Origin: Candidatus Poseidonia sp.
Lineage (GTDB): Archaea > Thermoplasmatota > Poseidoniia > Poseidoniales > Poseidoniaceae
DNA: 52,375 bases
Direction of reading: 5' to 3'
Assembly: GCA_030827745.1 (NCBI GenBank)
Contig: JAURDW010000005.1
Coordinates: 1-52,375, forward strand
The notes under the pieces are model-generated. The model saw only the letters and a program-made list of their open reading frames with translations, did not search any database and was not told the origin of the DNA. A program made the position numbers and the translations under genes. This document shows positions 8,601-19,070 of the stretch, one piece after another. Each line of letters begins with the position of its first letter. The stretch's first letter is position 1.

Positions 8601-9229
8601 ACATTTTCGGCTTTTGTCACACCGCTGGCCAAAAGAACGCCTTCAGCCCCCAATTCAATGGCTTTTGCAACATCTGCTCCGTTCTTGACACCTGCACCGC
8701 ACAAGACGCGAACGGCTGGATTAACGGCCTTGACCGCCGCAACCGTTTCGGTCACAATGGAAGGGTCGGCCGTGGTCACAGAGATGTCGCCTCCGATGAG
8801 TTCAGGTGGTTCAACAGCGATGTAGGTGGGATTGAGCTCGGCGAGGGCCCGAGCCTCTTCAACATCGGCTGCGCAAGCGCAGACGGGAAAGCCATCGGGC
8901 AACATGTCGAGGAGACGTCGAACATGGTCAAGTTCCACCTTGTGCTCAGCGTGATTGATGAGTGAACCGGCTGCACCTCGAGCAAGCGCCGTTTGAGGCT
9001 CAAGCCAACCGGTGAAGCCTCCAAGCCCCACCGGATCCAAATGTTGCGACCACACGTGAACACCGGCTGCGCGGTGCGCCAGGAGGGGCAGGTCAAAGGC
9101 AGAGACGGCAGCAACCAACTTGGCGCGACCACCGGCGACTCGCTCCATCGCCGAAAGCAAGGCTTCGGCGGCTTCCCCTGATGCGGTGGCGTAAGTTTTG
9201 AAATTGACAACAATCAGCGGCTGGTCCAT
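8564..9229 (-). CDS. tpiA: Triosephosphate isomerase, archaeal type
   Basis: Interconverts dihydroxyacetone phosphate and glyceraldehyde 3-phosphate. The 221-residue length is that of the short archaeal TIMs. Visible landmarks are VVNFKTY at the start (substrate Asn and Lys), VHVWSQHLDP, the catalytic His region LINHAEHK, the catalytic Glu in YIAVEPPELIG, and the phosphate-binding CGAGVKNGAD and AEGVLLASG. The frame remains open to 9307, overlapping the upstream gene, but ATG 9229 places the NFK strand at the family position. It is probably co-transcribed with the nucleotidyltransferase upstream on the minus strand. Confidence 0.95.
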   Translation of the reverse strand: MDQPLIVVNFKTYATASGEAAEALLSAMERVAGGRAKLVAAVSAFDLPLLAHRAAGVHVWSQHLDPVGLGGFTGWLEPQTALARGAAGSLINHAEHKVELDHVRRLLDMLPDGFPVCACAADVEEARALAELNPTYIAVEPPELIGGDISVTTADPSIVTETVAAVKAVNPAVRVLCGAGVKNGADVAKAIELGAEGVLLASGVTKAENVHEVLSDLVSSL

Positions 9230-9294
9230 GAACTGACGAGAGGGGGCGTCTTTTTGCGTGTTTCCCAGACAGGCGTGCAAAACCGGGGTATTCT

Positions 9295-10305
9295 TCATCT
9301 CGGCCATGCACCGCCGTGAAGTTCAGTCAAGGGCGGAACCACGCTGCCGTGGTCAACCATCACATCTCGCAAGGTGCAACCGTCCCCGATGGTCGCTCCT
9401 TGCCCAACAAGGCAACCCTCCAAGAGGCACGAATCGCCAACCTTGGCGCCGGAAAGAAGCGTGGAGGAACGGAGTTCAGAGGACCCAACCGAGCAGGCTG
9501 TTGAGACCATGCTCTTGGTGATGTGCGACGTTGGGTGGACGCGTTTCGCCGTTGCTTCATCCCCGTACCATGAGGGTGGGGAGCCGTGCAGCATGCCTTT
9601 GTCAAACCGGCGATGAAGAATGGAAGCTTCGACGGCTTGGTTCCAGGCAGAAGGCGTGCCCGCATCGATGAAGTAACCCTCGAAAGGCGAGCCGCTTAAC
9701 AAACCCTCGGAAGCAAGTTTCGGGAAGACATCCCTCTCTATAGAATGGCGTCCTAAGGGCATCCAATCAAAGATATCATCCTCAAAGATGTACGACCCCG
9801 CATTGATAAGATTTGAAAAAACCTCTTCGGGTGATGGTTTTTCCTTGAACCGAGTAATTCGGTTGGAAGCGTTGAGCCCCACAATCCCAAACCGAGTTGG
9901 GTCTTCAACTTCCCACAAACCAAGCGTCCCCACCGAGCGGTTCGCTCGATGCAAGTCCAGCAGTTGCGATGCGTCCAGTGACGAGACGATGTCCCCGTTG
10001 AAGCAAGCAAACGTCCCGCTGACGACATCCCTGCAATTCCCCAGCGCACCGCCCGTCCCCAAGGGTTCGTCTTCAGGGACGATGCGGACGTCAAAAGGAG
10101 CATCGCTGGCTTTGAAATGGCGTTCAATTTGATCCACTTTGTAACCACCGGCGACGACGACTTCGTCGACCAAGTTCTCTGGAAGACAGCGAACCACGTG
10201 CTCAAGCAGGGTTTTGTCCAAAACGGGGAGGAGAGGTTTGGGGACGGTGGATGTCCACGGACGCAGGCGAGACCCCACGCCACCCGCCAGCACCACGACC
10301 TGCAT
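9295..10305 (-). CDS. Sugar-phosphate nucleotidyltransferase (glucose/mannose-1-phosphate type)
   Basis: Makes an NDP-sugar from a sugar 1-phosphate and NTP, feeding glycan or S-layer/lipid glycosylation. At the N-terminus, [16 protein letters not shown] is followed by the substrate-binding [11 protein letters not shown]; further on come GTGGALGNC, the metal-binding CFNGDIV, FKEKP and INAGSYIF. The C-terminal 90 residues show the hexapeptide-like left-handed helix pattern ([21 protein letters not shown] and so on). ATG 10305 (336 aa) places the LAGG loop right at the start; ATG 10344 would add 13 residues. Substrate specificity cannot be read from sequence. It is transcribed divergently from sucC. 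Confidence 0.88.
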   Translation of the reverse strand: MQVVVLAGGVGSRLRPWTSTVPKPLLPVLDKTLLEHVVRCLPENLVDEVVVAGGYKVDQIERHFKASDAPFDVRIVPEDEPLGTGGALGNCRDVVSGTFACFNGDIVSSLDASQLLDLHRANRSVGTLGLWEVEDPTRFGIVGLNASNRITRFKEKPSPEEVFSNLINAGSYIFEDDIFDWMPLGRHSIERDVFPKLASEGLLSGSPFEGYFIDAGTPSAWNQAVEASILHRRFDKGMLHGSPPSWYGDEATAKRVHPTSHITKSMVSTACSVGSSELRSSTLLSGAKVGDSCLLEGCLVGQGATIGDGCTLRDVMVDHGSVVPPLTELHGGAWPR

Positions 10306-10415
10306 GGGATGGCCTTGGGACCCTCCAATATGAAAACGACGCATGGCTTCTTCGGCAAATGCGAACATCAAAGTATTCAAAGACGGGGTTCCATTGGTTG
10401 GGTTTGGAGAGCATC

Positions 10416-11623
10416 ATGAACATCCACGAGTACCAAGGAAAAGCCTTGCTCAAAGCCAACGGTGTGCCGGTTCTTGAAGGCGTTCACTGCACAAATGTTG
10501 AGGCTGCTGTTGCAGCCTACGACCATCTCGGGAGCAAAGTGGTCGCTGTCAAATCACAAATCCACGCAGGTGGGCGTGGAAAAGGGACGCTCTACCATCC
10601 CGAAACCCGGGCGCATGTGATGGACGGCGGCGTCAAAATCGCCTTTTCGAAAGAGGAAGTGACGACCTACGCCGAGAACATCTTGGGAAATCTTCTGGTG
10701 ACCATCCAAACGGGCGAAGAAGGAAAAATCGTCAACAACCTCTACGTTGAAGCCGGTTGCGACATCGCCCACGAGTACTACCTCGCCATTTTGGTGGACC
10801 GCGAAAACAAGTCGGTGCTCATTATGGCCTCCACGGAAGGCGGCATGGACATTGAGCATGTGGCTGAAACCACCCCCGAAAAAATCCACAAGATTTCCGT
10901 TGACCCCAACGCTGGGCTCTTGGGCTACCAAAAGCGTGACCTGGGCCTTGCCCTTGGTTTAACCGGGGCCGCCCACAAGGCCTTCGCCAAGGCGTTGACC
11001 TCGATGTACGGCATGTTTGTCTCGAGCGATTGCGCCATGCTGGAGATCAACCCACTCGTCCGCACCGCTGACGACGAAATCGTGGCCTTGGACGCCAAGG
11101 TCTCGTTTGATGAGAACGCTGAATTCCGTCACAAGACTTGGGACGACCTTCGCGACTTGTCGGAGGAGGAGGACGTGGAGATCCGTGCGAAAGAAACCGG
11201 CCTCTCCTACGTCAAACTCGACGGCAACATCGGCTGTTTGGTCAACGGAGCTGGCCTCGCCATGGCCACCATGGACGTCATCAAGTTGTACGGAGGGGAA
11301 CCCGCCAATTTCCTCGACGTGGGCGGCGGTGCCAACGAAGAACAGGTCAAGACCGCCTTTTCCATTATCCTTGAAGACCCCAACGTGAAAGGTATCCTCG
11401 TCAACATCTTCGGAGGCATCATGCGCTGTGACATCATCGCTCGAGGCGTGATTGCGGCGACCGAAGCCCTCTCGCTCGACGTGCCCCTCGTGGTGCGACT
11501 GGCGGGGACCAACGTGGACGAAGGCAAGGCCATCCTCGCCCAGTCCACCCTCAACATTCACCCCGCCGACGACCTCGCCGACGGGGCACAGAAAATTGTG
11601 GAACTCATTGGAGGTGGAAACTG

Positions 11624-11624
<1 letters not shown>
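10416..11624 (+). CDS. sucC: Succinyl-CoA synthetase (ADP/GDP-forming) beta subunit
   Basis: Forms the nucleotide-binding subunit of the TCA-cycle enzyme that makes ATP or GTP from succinyl-CoA. The ATP-grasp signature is visible: [19 protein letters not shown] at the start, [64 protein letters not shown] and [10 protein letters not shown]. It is 402 residues, slightly longer than the usual 385-390. The frame opens upstream at 10251, overlapping the divergent gene, so ATG 10416 is chosen. The stop overlaps the start of sucD by one base (TGATG), a coupled operon. Confidence 0.97.
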
Positions 11625-12543
<919 letters not shown>

Positions 12544-12547
<4 letters not shown>

Positions 12548-13836
12548 GTGGAAACATGGCGCTTGACGACCAAGCGCTCAACGAGCATTACCGGCAACAT
12601 GCCATCGATTTGGCGTGGCTCAAGAAACCGAGTCAACACGTATTCCGTTGGCGAACCAACGACAACCGCTGGCTGACGGCCAAGCGACGCATTCGGGACC
12701 ACGCTACCTTCCTGAAAGCGATTGGGAAAAGTGCACCTCGCGACGTCTACGTCTCAACGGCCTCCTGGCTGAACCCGATTGACCTCCCCCGATTGAGGGA
12801 CAACCCCGAACATTACCCCGTTCTCCTGGACCATTTTGTTGTCTTTGACATTGACGTTGCGCCCTTTTCTATCGAGAATTTGACGAAGGCCCAATCCATC
12901 GCCCGTGGATTGATTGAGTGGCTTGAGGAGCACGAGAACCTCCTCCATCGAAGCGTTTCGTTCTCGGGCTCTAAGGGCTTCCACCTCATCTACGACGACC
13001 CTGACCGTGAGGCCTTTGCCCTGCCCAACCTCAAAGAGCGTGAGATGGTGGTCAAAGCGCGGCGGAAGGCGTTGTTGGACCGCGTGGTGGAAGCTGGGTT
13101 TGAGGTGGACACCAAGGTGACCGCCGACACACGTCGAATCCTCCGTCTCCCTGGGAGCTTGCACGGCAGCACCGGTTTTGCCTGCACCCGAATCACGGTT
13201 GAGGCACTGAACGGTCCGTTGGAGGACCTGTTGGAGACGCTCTACAGGCACCCGTCAGCGCCCGACATTCCACAACAGGTTGACCCTCCCCCGGCCCAAC
13301 CGATCATCAATCCGGAGCCAACGCCTGCAAACGAACCCGCAGAACCGTGGCTCAAACTTCGCGTCAACACCCACGTGCAGGGCACAAAGAACCGCCATGT
13401 GTTGATGATGTGGCTGCCGAAATCGTGGGGCACCCCGCTCGAAGCCATGGAGCGTGCCCTCGAATGGGTCGAAGACGACAACCTCGGCCCCTGCAGTTTT
13501 TGGCGACATGACGAGCGTGTGTTCATGCTCTGCCCGCTGGCGATTCCTCGTCCAAAACTCGTGAAGATGTACAAGCGCCGTGGCCTCCCGCTGTCCCAAT
13601 CAAAGTTGAAGCAACGTGAACACCAGTGGGCGTCCCTCACACCACCGGACGTGAACGGCCTTGAGAGCAACGAGCCTGAATTGATGGGCATCTACGGCGT
13701 GGCGTATGACGGTGTACCGCTGTATTCACGCCAGCATTTGGAGCTTGAACGACGGCTCGGTGTTCATCGAGAACTCCCGCCTCACGAACTGTGTGGCCAG
13801 GCCGAACCGACCTTTGACATCGTGTCCATGTCGTGA
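12544..13836 (+). CDS. Archaeo-eukaryotic primase, PriS-like small subunit
   Basis: A 430-residue protein of the AEP (archaeo-eukaryotic primase) superfamily. The three core motifs are visible: an acidic pair VVFDIDV (residues 99-105), [10 protein letters not shown] (139-148, the S-G-x-x-G-x-H nucleotide-binding motif), and [21 protein letters not shown] (191-212), the last containing the third catalytic Asp. It probably makes primers for replication or takes part in repair. About 210 residues follow the core, beginning with a Pro-rich linker, and do not resemble the usual PriS end. The GTG start overlaps the sucD stop; ATG 12556 is the alternative. Whether this is the cell's replicative PriS or a paralogue is not decidable here, because no PriL is present in the window. 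Confidence 0.8.
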
Positions 13837-13929
13837 ACCTTTATCAACCGCCAATGCTGACATTTTTGTGTCCTCGATGGAGTCTCCGGACAATGACACC
13901 TGCGTACCGCAACGGGCCATGACATGCTC

Positions 13930-13960
13930 GGCCATGGCGCCTGAGGACGGCGCCATGGCC
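13930..13960. terminator. Perfect 12-base inverted repeat hairpin followed by T5
   Basis: Left arm GGCCATGGCGCC (13930-13941), seven-base loop TGAGGAC, right arm GGCGCCATGGCC (13949-13960), then AC and five T residues. It lies between the primase gene and the next plus-strand gene. The form is that of an intrinsic terminator for the sucCD-primase operon, although archaeal termination usually depends on T-tracts without hairpins. The same bases also lie in a possible 35-codon open frame that ends in an ATGA overlap with the next gene, so an attenuator role is possible. Confidence 0.45.
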
Positions 13961-13980
13961 ACTTTTTCCAGGTGGATTCC

Positions 13981-14670
13981 ATGAGAGAGTTCTTGTCCGT
14001 CATCTTCTACTTCTTTTTCTTCCAAGCACTCGTTCTTGCTGCGTTTGGCACGCTTGGGGGGGATGCAACCATGATGTGCACGGGTTGGGTAGGGTCGGCT
14101 GTTTGCCTGTCGATCGCCTTGCGAAATCGGCAGAACATGAGTGAAGGAACGGTTCAACCCCTTGGCGCTCACGTTCCGGAGACCTCACCACACAATGCGT
14201 CGGCAGGCGCCATGTGGACAGGAGGCGCCGCCCCTCTCGACCGTTACCAGTCGGTGATGGCTCGACTCCGGCTGGCTCCATCGACCAGCCAAACGGCGGC
14301 GTCCCTTGTGAAGCAGCACAAGCGTTGGTTCAATGGCGGCGAACAGGCCGCTCAGGCCTTCTTCAACCACCCCCAAGTCGTCAAAGCGCTTGATTTGGGA
14401 GGTGCCAATCCCACACCCAAACCACAGGCCAAGGCACCCTCATCGACGCAAAAACCAGGCAAGGTAACGGCCGATTTGCGCAAAGACTCCTTCTGGGGAA
14501 ACCTTGAGCAAACGGCCGCTGAATCCGTCCCCGCAGCCGATGGCGTTTGCGGCATGGCCAACTGTTCAAACGACGTGAACGCCTTCAGTTTCCAATGCTT
14601 TCAGTGCCGTCGTCGCGTTTGCAGTTCGTGTGGCAACAGCGGCGTCCTGTGCCTCACCTGCGCCTCATAG
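13981..14670 (+). CDS. Membrane-anchored protein with a C-terminal zinc-finger-like domain
   Basis: A 229-residue protein. One or two N-terminal hydrophobic segments (FLSVIFYFFFFQALVLAAFG, then about 15 residues around WVGSAVCLSIAL) are followed by a roughly 140-residue polar, Pro/Ala/Lys-rich stretch. The end is a Cys-rich domain of about 40 residues (CGMANC, CFQCRRRVCSSCGNSGVLCLTC) whose spacing resembles B-box or FYVE-like treble-clef zinc fingers. The frame opens at 13972, but ATG 13981 gives the cleaner start. The stop overlaps the convergent helicase gene by six bases. Family unknown; a membrane-tethered binding or assembly role is only a guess. Confidence 0.62.
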   Translation: MREFLSVIFYFFFFQALVLAAFGTLGGDATMMCTGWVGSAVCLSIALRNRQNMSEGTVQPLGAHVPETSPHNASAGAMWTGGAAPLDRYQSVMARLRLAPSTSQTAASLVKQHKRWFNGGEQAAQAFFNHPQVVKALDLGGANPTPKPQAKAPSSTQKPGKVTADLRKDSFWGNLEQTAAESVPAADGVCGMANCSNDVNAFSFQCFQCRRRVCSSCGNSGVLCLTCAS

Positions 14671-17454
14671 ATAGAGGCTCTTTCGCTGCACGGTCGCTTG
14701 AGGCGTCATGCCGCTGGCTTGAACCTGTTCAAGGCGGAAACGGCCGGCGTTGCTGTGGACATAGAAGAGTTCACTCTCGCCAAATTTCGCATCCCACTGT
14801 TGTTTGAAAACATCGGCGTTCTGCTTCGTGTTGGCGAGGGCCGAAGGCACGTTGTGGAACATCACCAAATGATGGTGATGAGGGCGAACATACTTCGCCA
14901 ACACCTCGGGAAGCAAGCGTGTCAGCCAGGTCTCGAGCGGGAACACCGCCGCCCGAGAAATCACGTACCTCGGTTTTTCCAGGGGCGAAAGCACCTCTTC
15001 AAGACACTTCGAAAAGAGGGAAGCCTCGTCCGCCGAGCAGTTTGCCAGGTGCATGCGAACCCAACCACCGCCTCGGTCGCCACCAGCTGCTTGCACGGTC
15101 GGCGGCAGTTGTTGTGTTTGAATGAGAGCGTTGACAATCGCTTCGCTCATCGCCGTCGTGAGGGAGGCATCGCTCCAGGGGACGCCCGGCTTTGAGAAAC
15201 CAAATCCTTGCCCGCCCGCCTTTTGCTTCAACTCCACTGCGTCCTTCGGTTGAGCATTGAACGGTTGACCGATGCCCCAAAGATCACGTGTACGGTCTCG
15301 TAATTTGGAACGTTTGAGCATCTCTTCGTTGAACATCGCCATGCCTTCGTGAATGCCCATCGGCTCGGCGTCCATGAACGCTGGATGGACATGGCCGGGA
15401 CCCTTCTCAATCGCCCCGTCGTCGCCGACACCGTACAGTTCCTTGTGCTTGCGAATGAACCGTTTGTAGTCACTGAAGCCGGTCTGAAATTCATCGGCCA
15501 GGCAAATCACATCCCAGTTGTTGGCGACCTTCTCGGGCCAGTGCTTGTCCAAGCGAATGCTCCGGCCTCGGAGTTGGTTGATGCTCATGTTGGTGGTCAC
15601 GGACGTCAAGTCAATCAGCACGTTGATGCGAGACGCATCCCATCCCTCGCCCATCAAACCACGCGTCCCGATCAGGCATCGAGTGAAACCCTCTTGGAAG
15701 AATTCGGTGATCATTGTCGAATAATACCGTGGTACCCAGTCTTCGCCGGTGCCGGAAATTTCGTGGTAGCGACCCATAACCACATCGTTCAGCACGATCT
15801 TCAGATGTCGCTCACCAATCCATTCTCGTGCTTTTTCAAGAAAAGCCTCGGCGAGGTCGTCGTCCACCAAGACGGTGCTGCCCGTCATCAAAATGGGGTC
15901 GAGCATGTCGCCAGCCGGACACGCCACCAAATGGCGGAAGGCAGCCACCGCCCCCCCTGCCTCGTCGTCGAGCACATCGTCAATGAGCAACGTTGAGGAG
16001 GTTTTCTCAAAATCGGTAATGACCACCGCACGGATGGTGTTGCCGAGGTTTTGCATTTCTTCCTGAAGGATCGTGCTCAACGCCTCGCATTTGCTGTTGC
16101 TGTAGGCAAGGATGCGGTTGATGGGAGATGCACAGGGTTGGCTTCCCGTTTCCGTGATTTGGGTGCCCAGCAACCGGTACTGTTTGGCGGCATGTTCAGC
16201 CTTCTCTTGGTCGTTGGTGTTGGTTGACCGGCGAAGCCCAAGACGAACGTAGCGGGAAACGACGCTCCTCAACATCTCATTACGGTGTTCTCTGGTCAAC
16301 GCAAGCGCCCTTCCATCGCCTTCCTGAACGTCTGTTGGAACACCTGCTGGCATGGGTCGATGTTCGAGGGCGAGGTACATACGACCCTGATGGGAAAAAT
16401 CTGGAATTGCGCGCGTGTACTCATCCCACGACAGGTGACCACCCGAGGGCCCCTTTCGGGCTCTGAGTTCCTCCTCAACCCAAGCGGTGAGCGGGAGAAT
16501 GGCCTCCTCTCCCTCAGAAGGTTCGTTCAGTTGACGGAGGATCCCATCAAACGTCTCGTTGACGTCTCGGATGAACTCCATTTCCATCTGCGCTGGACGA
16601 ACGAAGTAACACAGGTCCTGATAGGGTGCAAGGTTGGCGTCCCGCACCAAGGCTGGCACAGGCACTTCGTAGTCAATGTCGCCAAGGAAGTCAGCATAAC
16701 GCAGGGCGTCTTCGTCATCGGCTTTATCCGCATCAGGAGGTGTGGCCGTGAGTCCAAGGATCACCGGGTCGTCAAAGAAGTCCTTCAGTTGATGCAGCAC
16801 ACGCCCCCAATGATGGAGCAAGTGATGGCACTCGTCAAGGATGATGAGCCCGATGCCCGCTTTCTTCAGTCGAAGCAACGTAGAGCGCGAGGATTCGTGC
16901 AACGTCCAAAGGGCGTTGCCGTTCTTGGCATAGTCGTCCCGGACCGCTTTTCGGTACACCTTTACTCGCTTGGCGTAGTAAGTTGGGTTCTTCTGCTCCA
17001 AGTCGGCGATCCATGCCTCGGCTGAGGTGATGTCCACCGCCTCGCCTTTTTCCACCAATTTCTCCGCCCACAGCATCATGGCGGATTCATCCAAGCCCTC
17101 GCCACCCCGTTTTGGCATGGTCACCGATTGGTAGGTCAGTGAGGTCAGCAAGCCCGGTCGTTCAGGGTCAATGCTGACTTGATCTTCCTTTCCGTCGAGC
17201 TCAAACAAGTCGGTTCGTGCAGCCCATTGCGCCTGAATGGCGGAGTTGGGCGAGAGGACCAAGGCAGGCTTGCGGACCATGTCGGCCCAAACATAGAGCC
17301 CAAGCACAGTTTTCCCTGAGCCGGGTGGGGCGACGATGTGCAGTCGTTTTTCACCTGCTTCAAGTTGGGGTTTGATGACCGAAACAGCTGCGACTTGGGA
17401 TGGACGAAGTGTGCCGCCGAACCGAATGTTTCCGAAATCGGGACCGTCGCTCAC
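14665..17454 (-). CDS. Superfamily 2 DEAH-type helicase with a long C-terminal extension
   Basis: A 929-residue helicase of the XPB/type III restriction subunit-like group. Motifs in order: Q-like LRPSQVAAV, Walker A APPGSGKTVLG (about residues 42-52), LVLSPNSAIQAQW, DECHH (about 207-211), LGLTATPPD, and in the second lobe LIGTRGLMGEGWDASRINVLIDLTS and motif VI QLRGRSIRLD near 625. An insertion of about 250 residues separates the two lobes. About 250 residues follow motif VI, with a conserved-looking PHHHHLVMFH stretch, and match nothing I know. It is 12 bases downstream of the zinc-ribbon gene on the same strand, so the two are probably co-transcribed and may work together. Substrate unknown. 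Confidence 0.82.
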   Translation of the reverse strand: MSDGPDFGNIRFGGTLRPSQVAAVSVIKPQLEAGEKRLHIVAPPGSGKTVLGLYVWADMVRKPALVLSPNSAIQAQWAARTDLFELDGKEDQVSIDPERPGLLTSLTYQSVTMPKRGGEGLDESAMMLWAEKLVEKGEAVDITSAEAWIADLEQKNPTYYAKRVKVYRKAVRDDYAKNGNALWTLHESSRSTLLRLKKAGIGLIILDECHHLLHHWGRVLHQLKDFFDDPVILGLTATPPDADKADDEDALRYADFLGDIDYEVPVPALVRDANLAPYQDLCYFVRPAQMEMEFIRDVNETFDGILRQLNEPSEGEEAILPLTAWVEEELRARKGPSGGHLSWDEYTRAIPDFSHQGRMYLALEHRPMPAGVPTDVQEGDGRALALTREHRNEMLRSVVSRYVRLGLRRSTNTNDQEKAEHAAKQYRLLGTQITETGSQPCASPINRILAYSNSKCEALSTILQEEMQNLGNTIRAVVITDFEKTSSTLLIDDVLDDEAGGAVAAFRHLVACPAGDMLDPILMTGSTVLVDDDLAEAFLEKAREWIGERHLKIVLNDVVMGRYHEISGTGEDWVPRYYSTMITEFFQEGFTRCLIGTRGLMGEGWDASRINVLIDLTSVTTNMSINQLRGRSIRLDKHWPEKVANNWDVICLADEFQTGFSDYKRFIRKHKELYGVGDDGAIEKGPGHVHPAFMDAEPMGIHEGMAMFNEEMLKRSKLRDRTRDLWGIGQPFNAQPKDAVELKQKAGGQGFGFSKPGVPWSDASLTTAMSEAIVNALIQTQQLPPTVQAAGGDRGGGWVRMHLANCSADEASLFSKCLEEVLSPLEKPRYVISRAAVFPLETWLTRLLPEVLAKYVRPHHHHLVMFHNVPSALANTKQNADVFKQQWDAKFGESELFYVHSNAGRFRLEQVQASGMTPQATVQRKSLYL

Positions 17455-17466
17455 GACGCCATCACC

Positions 17467-18909
17467 TCAACGGCCAGGGGGGCCTCGTTTTGGACCCCCG
17501 GGTGGGCCGCCCTTCTTCGGACCGGGGGGACCGCCACCGGGCCCACCCTTCTTCGGGCCAGGAGGTCCGCCGCTCTTGCTCGGACCGGGAGGACCGCCAC
17601 CGGGGCCACCCTTCTTCGGGCCAGGAGGACCGCCCTTCTTTGGGCCGGGAGGACCGCCGGATTTCTTAGGGGCGGGGGGTCCTGAACGTTCTGACGCAGG
17701 GGCGGCGCTTGCGTCCTCCTCTTCGTCCTCAAACATGGCACCGCAGTGAGGACAGGTGGGGTCACTTTCTTTGACCAAACCATCGCAAATTTCGCACGCA
17801 AACATGTCTTCTTGGGGTTCGTCTTCCCCGATTTTCTCTGTGACGCCGTCCTTTGAACGGAACATGGTAACGCTTGGAGTAAGGTCGTAGCCTTTCAGAG
17901 CCATTTCAGTTTGGATGGCTTGTTCAAAAGCTTGGGTCAAATCTTCTGGTGTGTCCAAGACCCGACCGTCGTCGACATAGGTCACGTTGACCTCGAAGAC
18001 ATCTCCGTCCGATTTCGTTTGAGGGGCTTCGACCGCTACGCCTCGCTTTCGTGCAACTCGACGTACAGCCACCTCTGCAAGGCGACGGAGAAGCGCTTCG
18101 TTAGGGGCACCGTTGCTTTGCCCCCCGATGGTACCTGCCATAATGTCCGCTGCTGCATTGCCGGTTTCGTTTGCACCTGTCCGGAGGTGGGCGGGCAACT
18201 CACCGTTTCCGAGATTGGCGAGCACGGAAGAGGCTGGAGATTGGTTCATCGACAACCATTGGCTTCGACGCTCGTCTTTGACGGCCCGCTCGGCCTCAGC
18301 AAGCCGGTTCACCATGGCATCTGTAGGCGAGTTTGACGGATTTTGGGCGACTTTGGTCCCCCCAACTGGGAGGGGGGCAACGTTGCTTGTGTTCGGGACG
18401 GCGCCGCTAGCGATGGATGGTCCCCGATTGATATTGGGCATGTCGGTTAGCGGAGCCACATTGGACGTTGGAACTGCCGTATTGGGAGGTTGATGTGGCG
18501 GGAAGCCTTGTTGGGGTGGAAAGCCTTGCTGCGGTTGATAGGCCCCTGGGGGGATTTGTTGTGGCGGATAGGCTCCTTGCTGTGGTTGTTGGGGGGGGAA
18601 ACCGCCTTGAAGCGGTTGCTGCGGATAAGCACCTGGAGGAAGATTCTGCTGTTGATGAATTCCTTGAGCCATACCTTGGAGCATGTCTTGAGGAATTTGG
18701 CCAATTTGGTTCATGTTGGCTTCTTGCTGCATGCGTTGCTGCGGGTTCGAGACCGGGTCAAACGAACGTTGCTGTTGAGGGAATGGCGGGATATTTTGGG
18801 CAGGGGGCGGGGTAAACCCACCGGCGACTGAAGTGTCTTGCCGTGACCCACATTCGGGACAGAACATGCTGTCGGTTGGAATCAACTCACCGCATGCACC
18901 GCAGTTCAT
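17467..18909 (-). CDS. Zinc-ribbon protein with Gln/Pro-rich and Gly-Pro-Pro-Lys repeat regions
   Basis: A 480-residue protein of unusual make-up. ATG 18909 begins an N-terminal zinc ribbon (MNCGACGELIP...MFCPECGSRQ). Residues about 30-150 are Gln/Pro/Gly-rich (PPQQP, PQQG repeats). A folded middle part contains an alpha/beta segment around ARKRGVAVEAPQ to MFRSKDGVTEK. A second zinc ribbon (CEICDG...CPHCGAMF) follows, then an acidic stretch and a C-terminal tail of about 70 residues built from GPPGPKKGG units. The frame opens upstream at 19044, but the earlier part has no zinc-ribbon start. It precedes the helicase gene by 12 bases, which suggests a nucleic-acid-related role. No catalytic domain is recognised. 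Confidence 0.72.
   Translation of the reverse strand: MNCGACGELIPTDSMFCPECGSRQDTSVAGGFTPPPAQNIPPFPQQQRSFDPVSNPQQRMQQEANMNQIGQIPQDMLQGMAQGIHQQQNLPPGAYPQQPLQGGFPPQQPQQGAYPPQQIPPGAYQPQQGFPPQQGFPPHQPPNTAVPTSNVAPLTDMPNINRGPSIASGAVPNTSNVAPLPVGGTKVAQNPSNSPTDAMVNRLAEAERAVKDERRSQWLSMNQSPASSVLANLGNGELPAHLRTGANETGNAAADIMAGTIGGQSNGAPNEALLRRLAEVAVRRVARKRGVAVEAPQTKSDGDVFEVNVTYVDDGRVLDTPEDLTQAFEQAIQTEMALKGYDLTPSVTMFRSKDGVTEKIGEDEPQEDMFACEICDGLVKESDPTCPHCGAMFEDEEEDASAAPASERSGPPAPKKSGGPPGPKKGGPPGPKKGGPGGGPPGPSKSGGPPGPKKGGPGGGPPGPKKGGPPGGPKRGPPGR
17470..17680 (-). repeat. Imperfect tandem repeat encoding GPPGPKKGG units
   Basis: Read on the coding strand, a unit of about 27-45 bases coding GGPPGPKKGGP recurs at least five times, with GPGGG spacers. 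Copies are nearly identical at DNA level; for instance the bases coding PPGPKKGG recur almost unchanged near 17500, 17540, 17610 and 17640. The repeat is likely to vary in length by slippage. It is translated as the tail of the zinc-ribbon protein and is not a CRISPR array, since there are no spacers. Confidence 0.7.
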
Positions 18910-19070
18910 ATTCACGCCCCCGTAGAATGAGGTGATGCTACCCTTCCTAAAGGATTGCGACAAGATGCCCGCCTTGAGGACCAACAAATGCACGAGGGCC
19001 AACATCGGAACAAAGGGCACACATATCTTGATGCAGGAGGCCACGGTCCACCAACTGGAGGGGAGGCGAG

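Noticed and set aside
13877-13984. Small gene of 35 codons upstream of the zinc-finger membrane protein
   Set aside because: The ATGA overlap is suggestive, but codon content is unremarkable and the frame is dominated by a hairpin, so it is kept only as part of a finding.
17470-17680. Short-repeat region as a CRISPR array
   Set aside because: The repeats have no unique spacers and are translated in frame as GPPGPKKGG units at the end of a protein.
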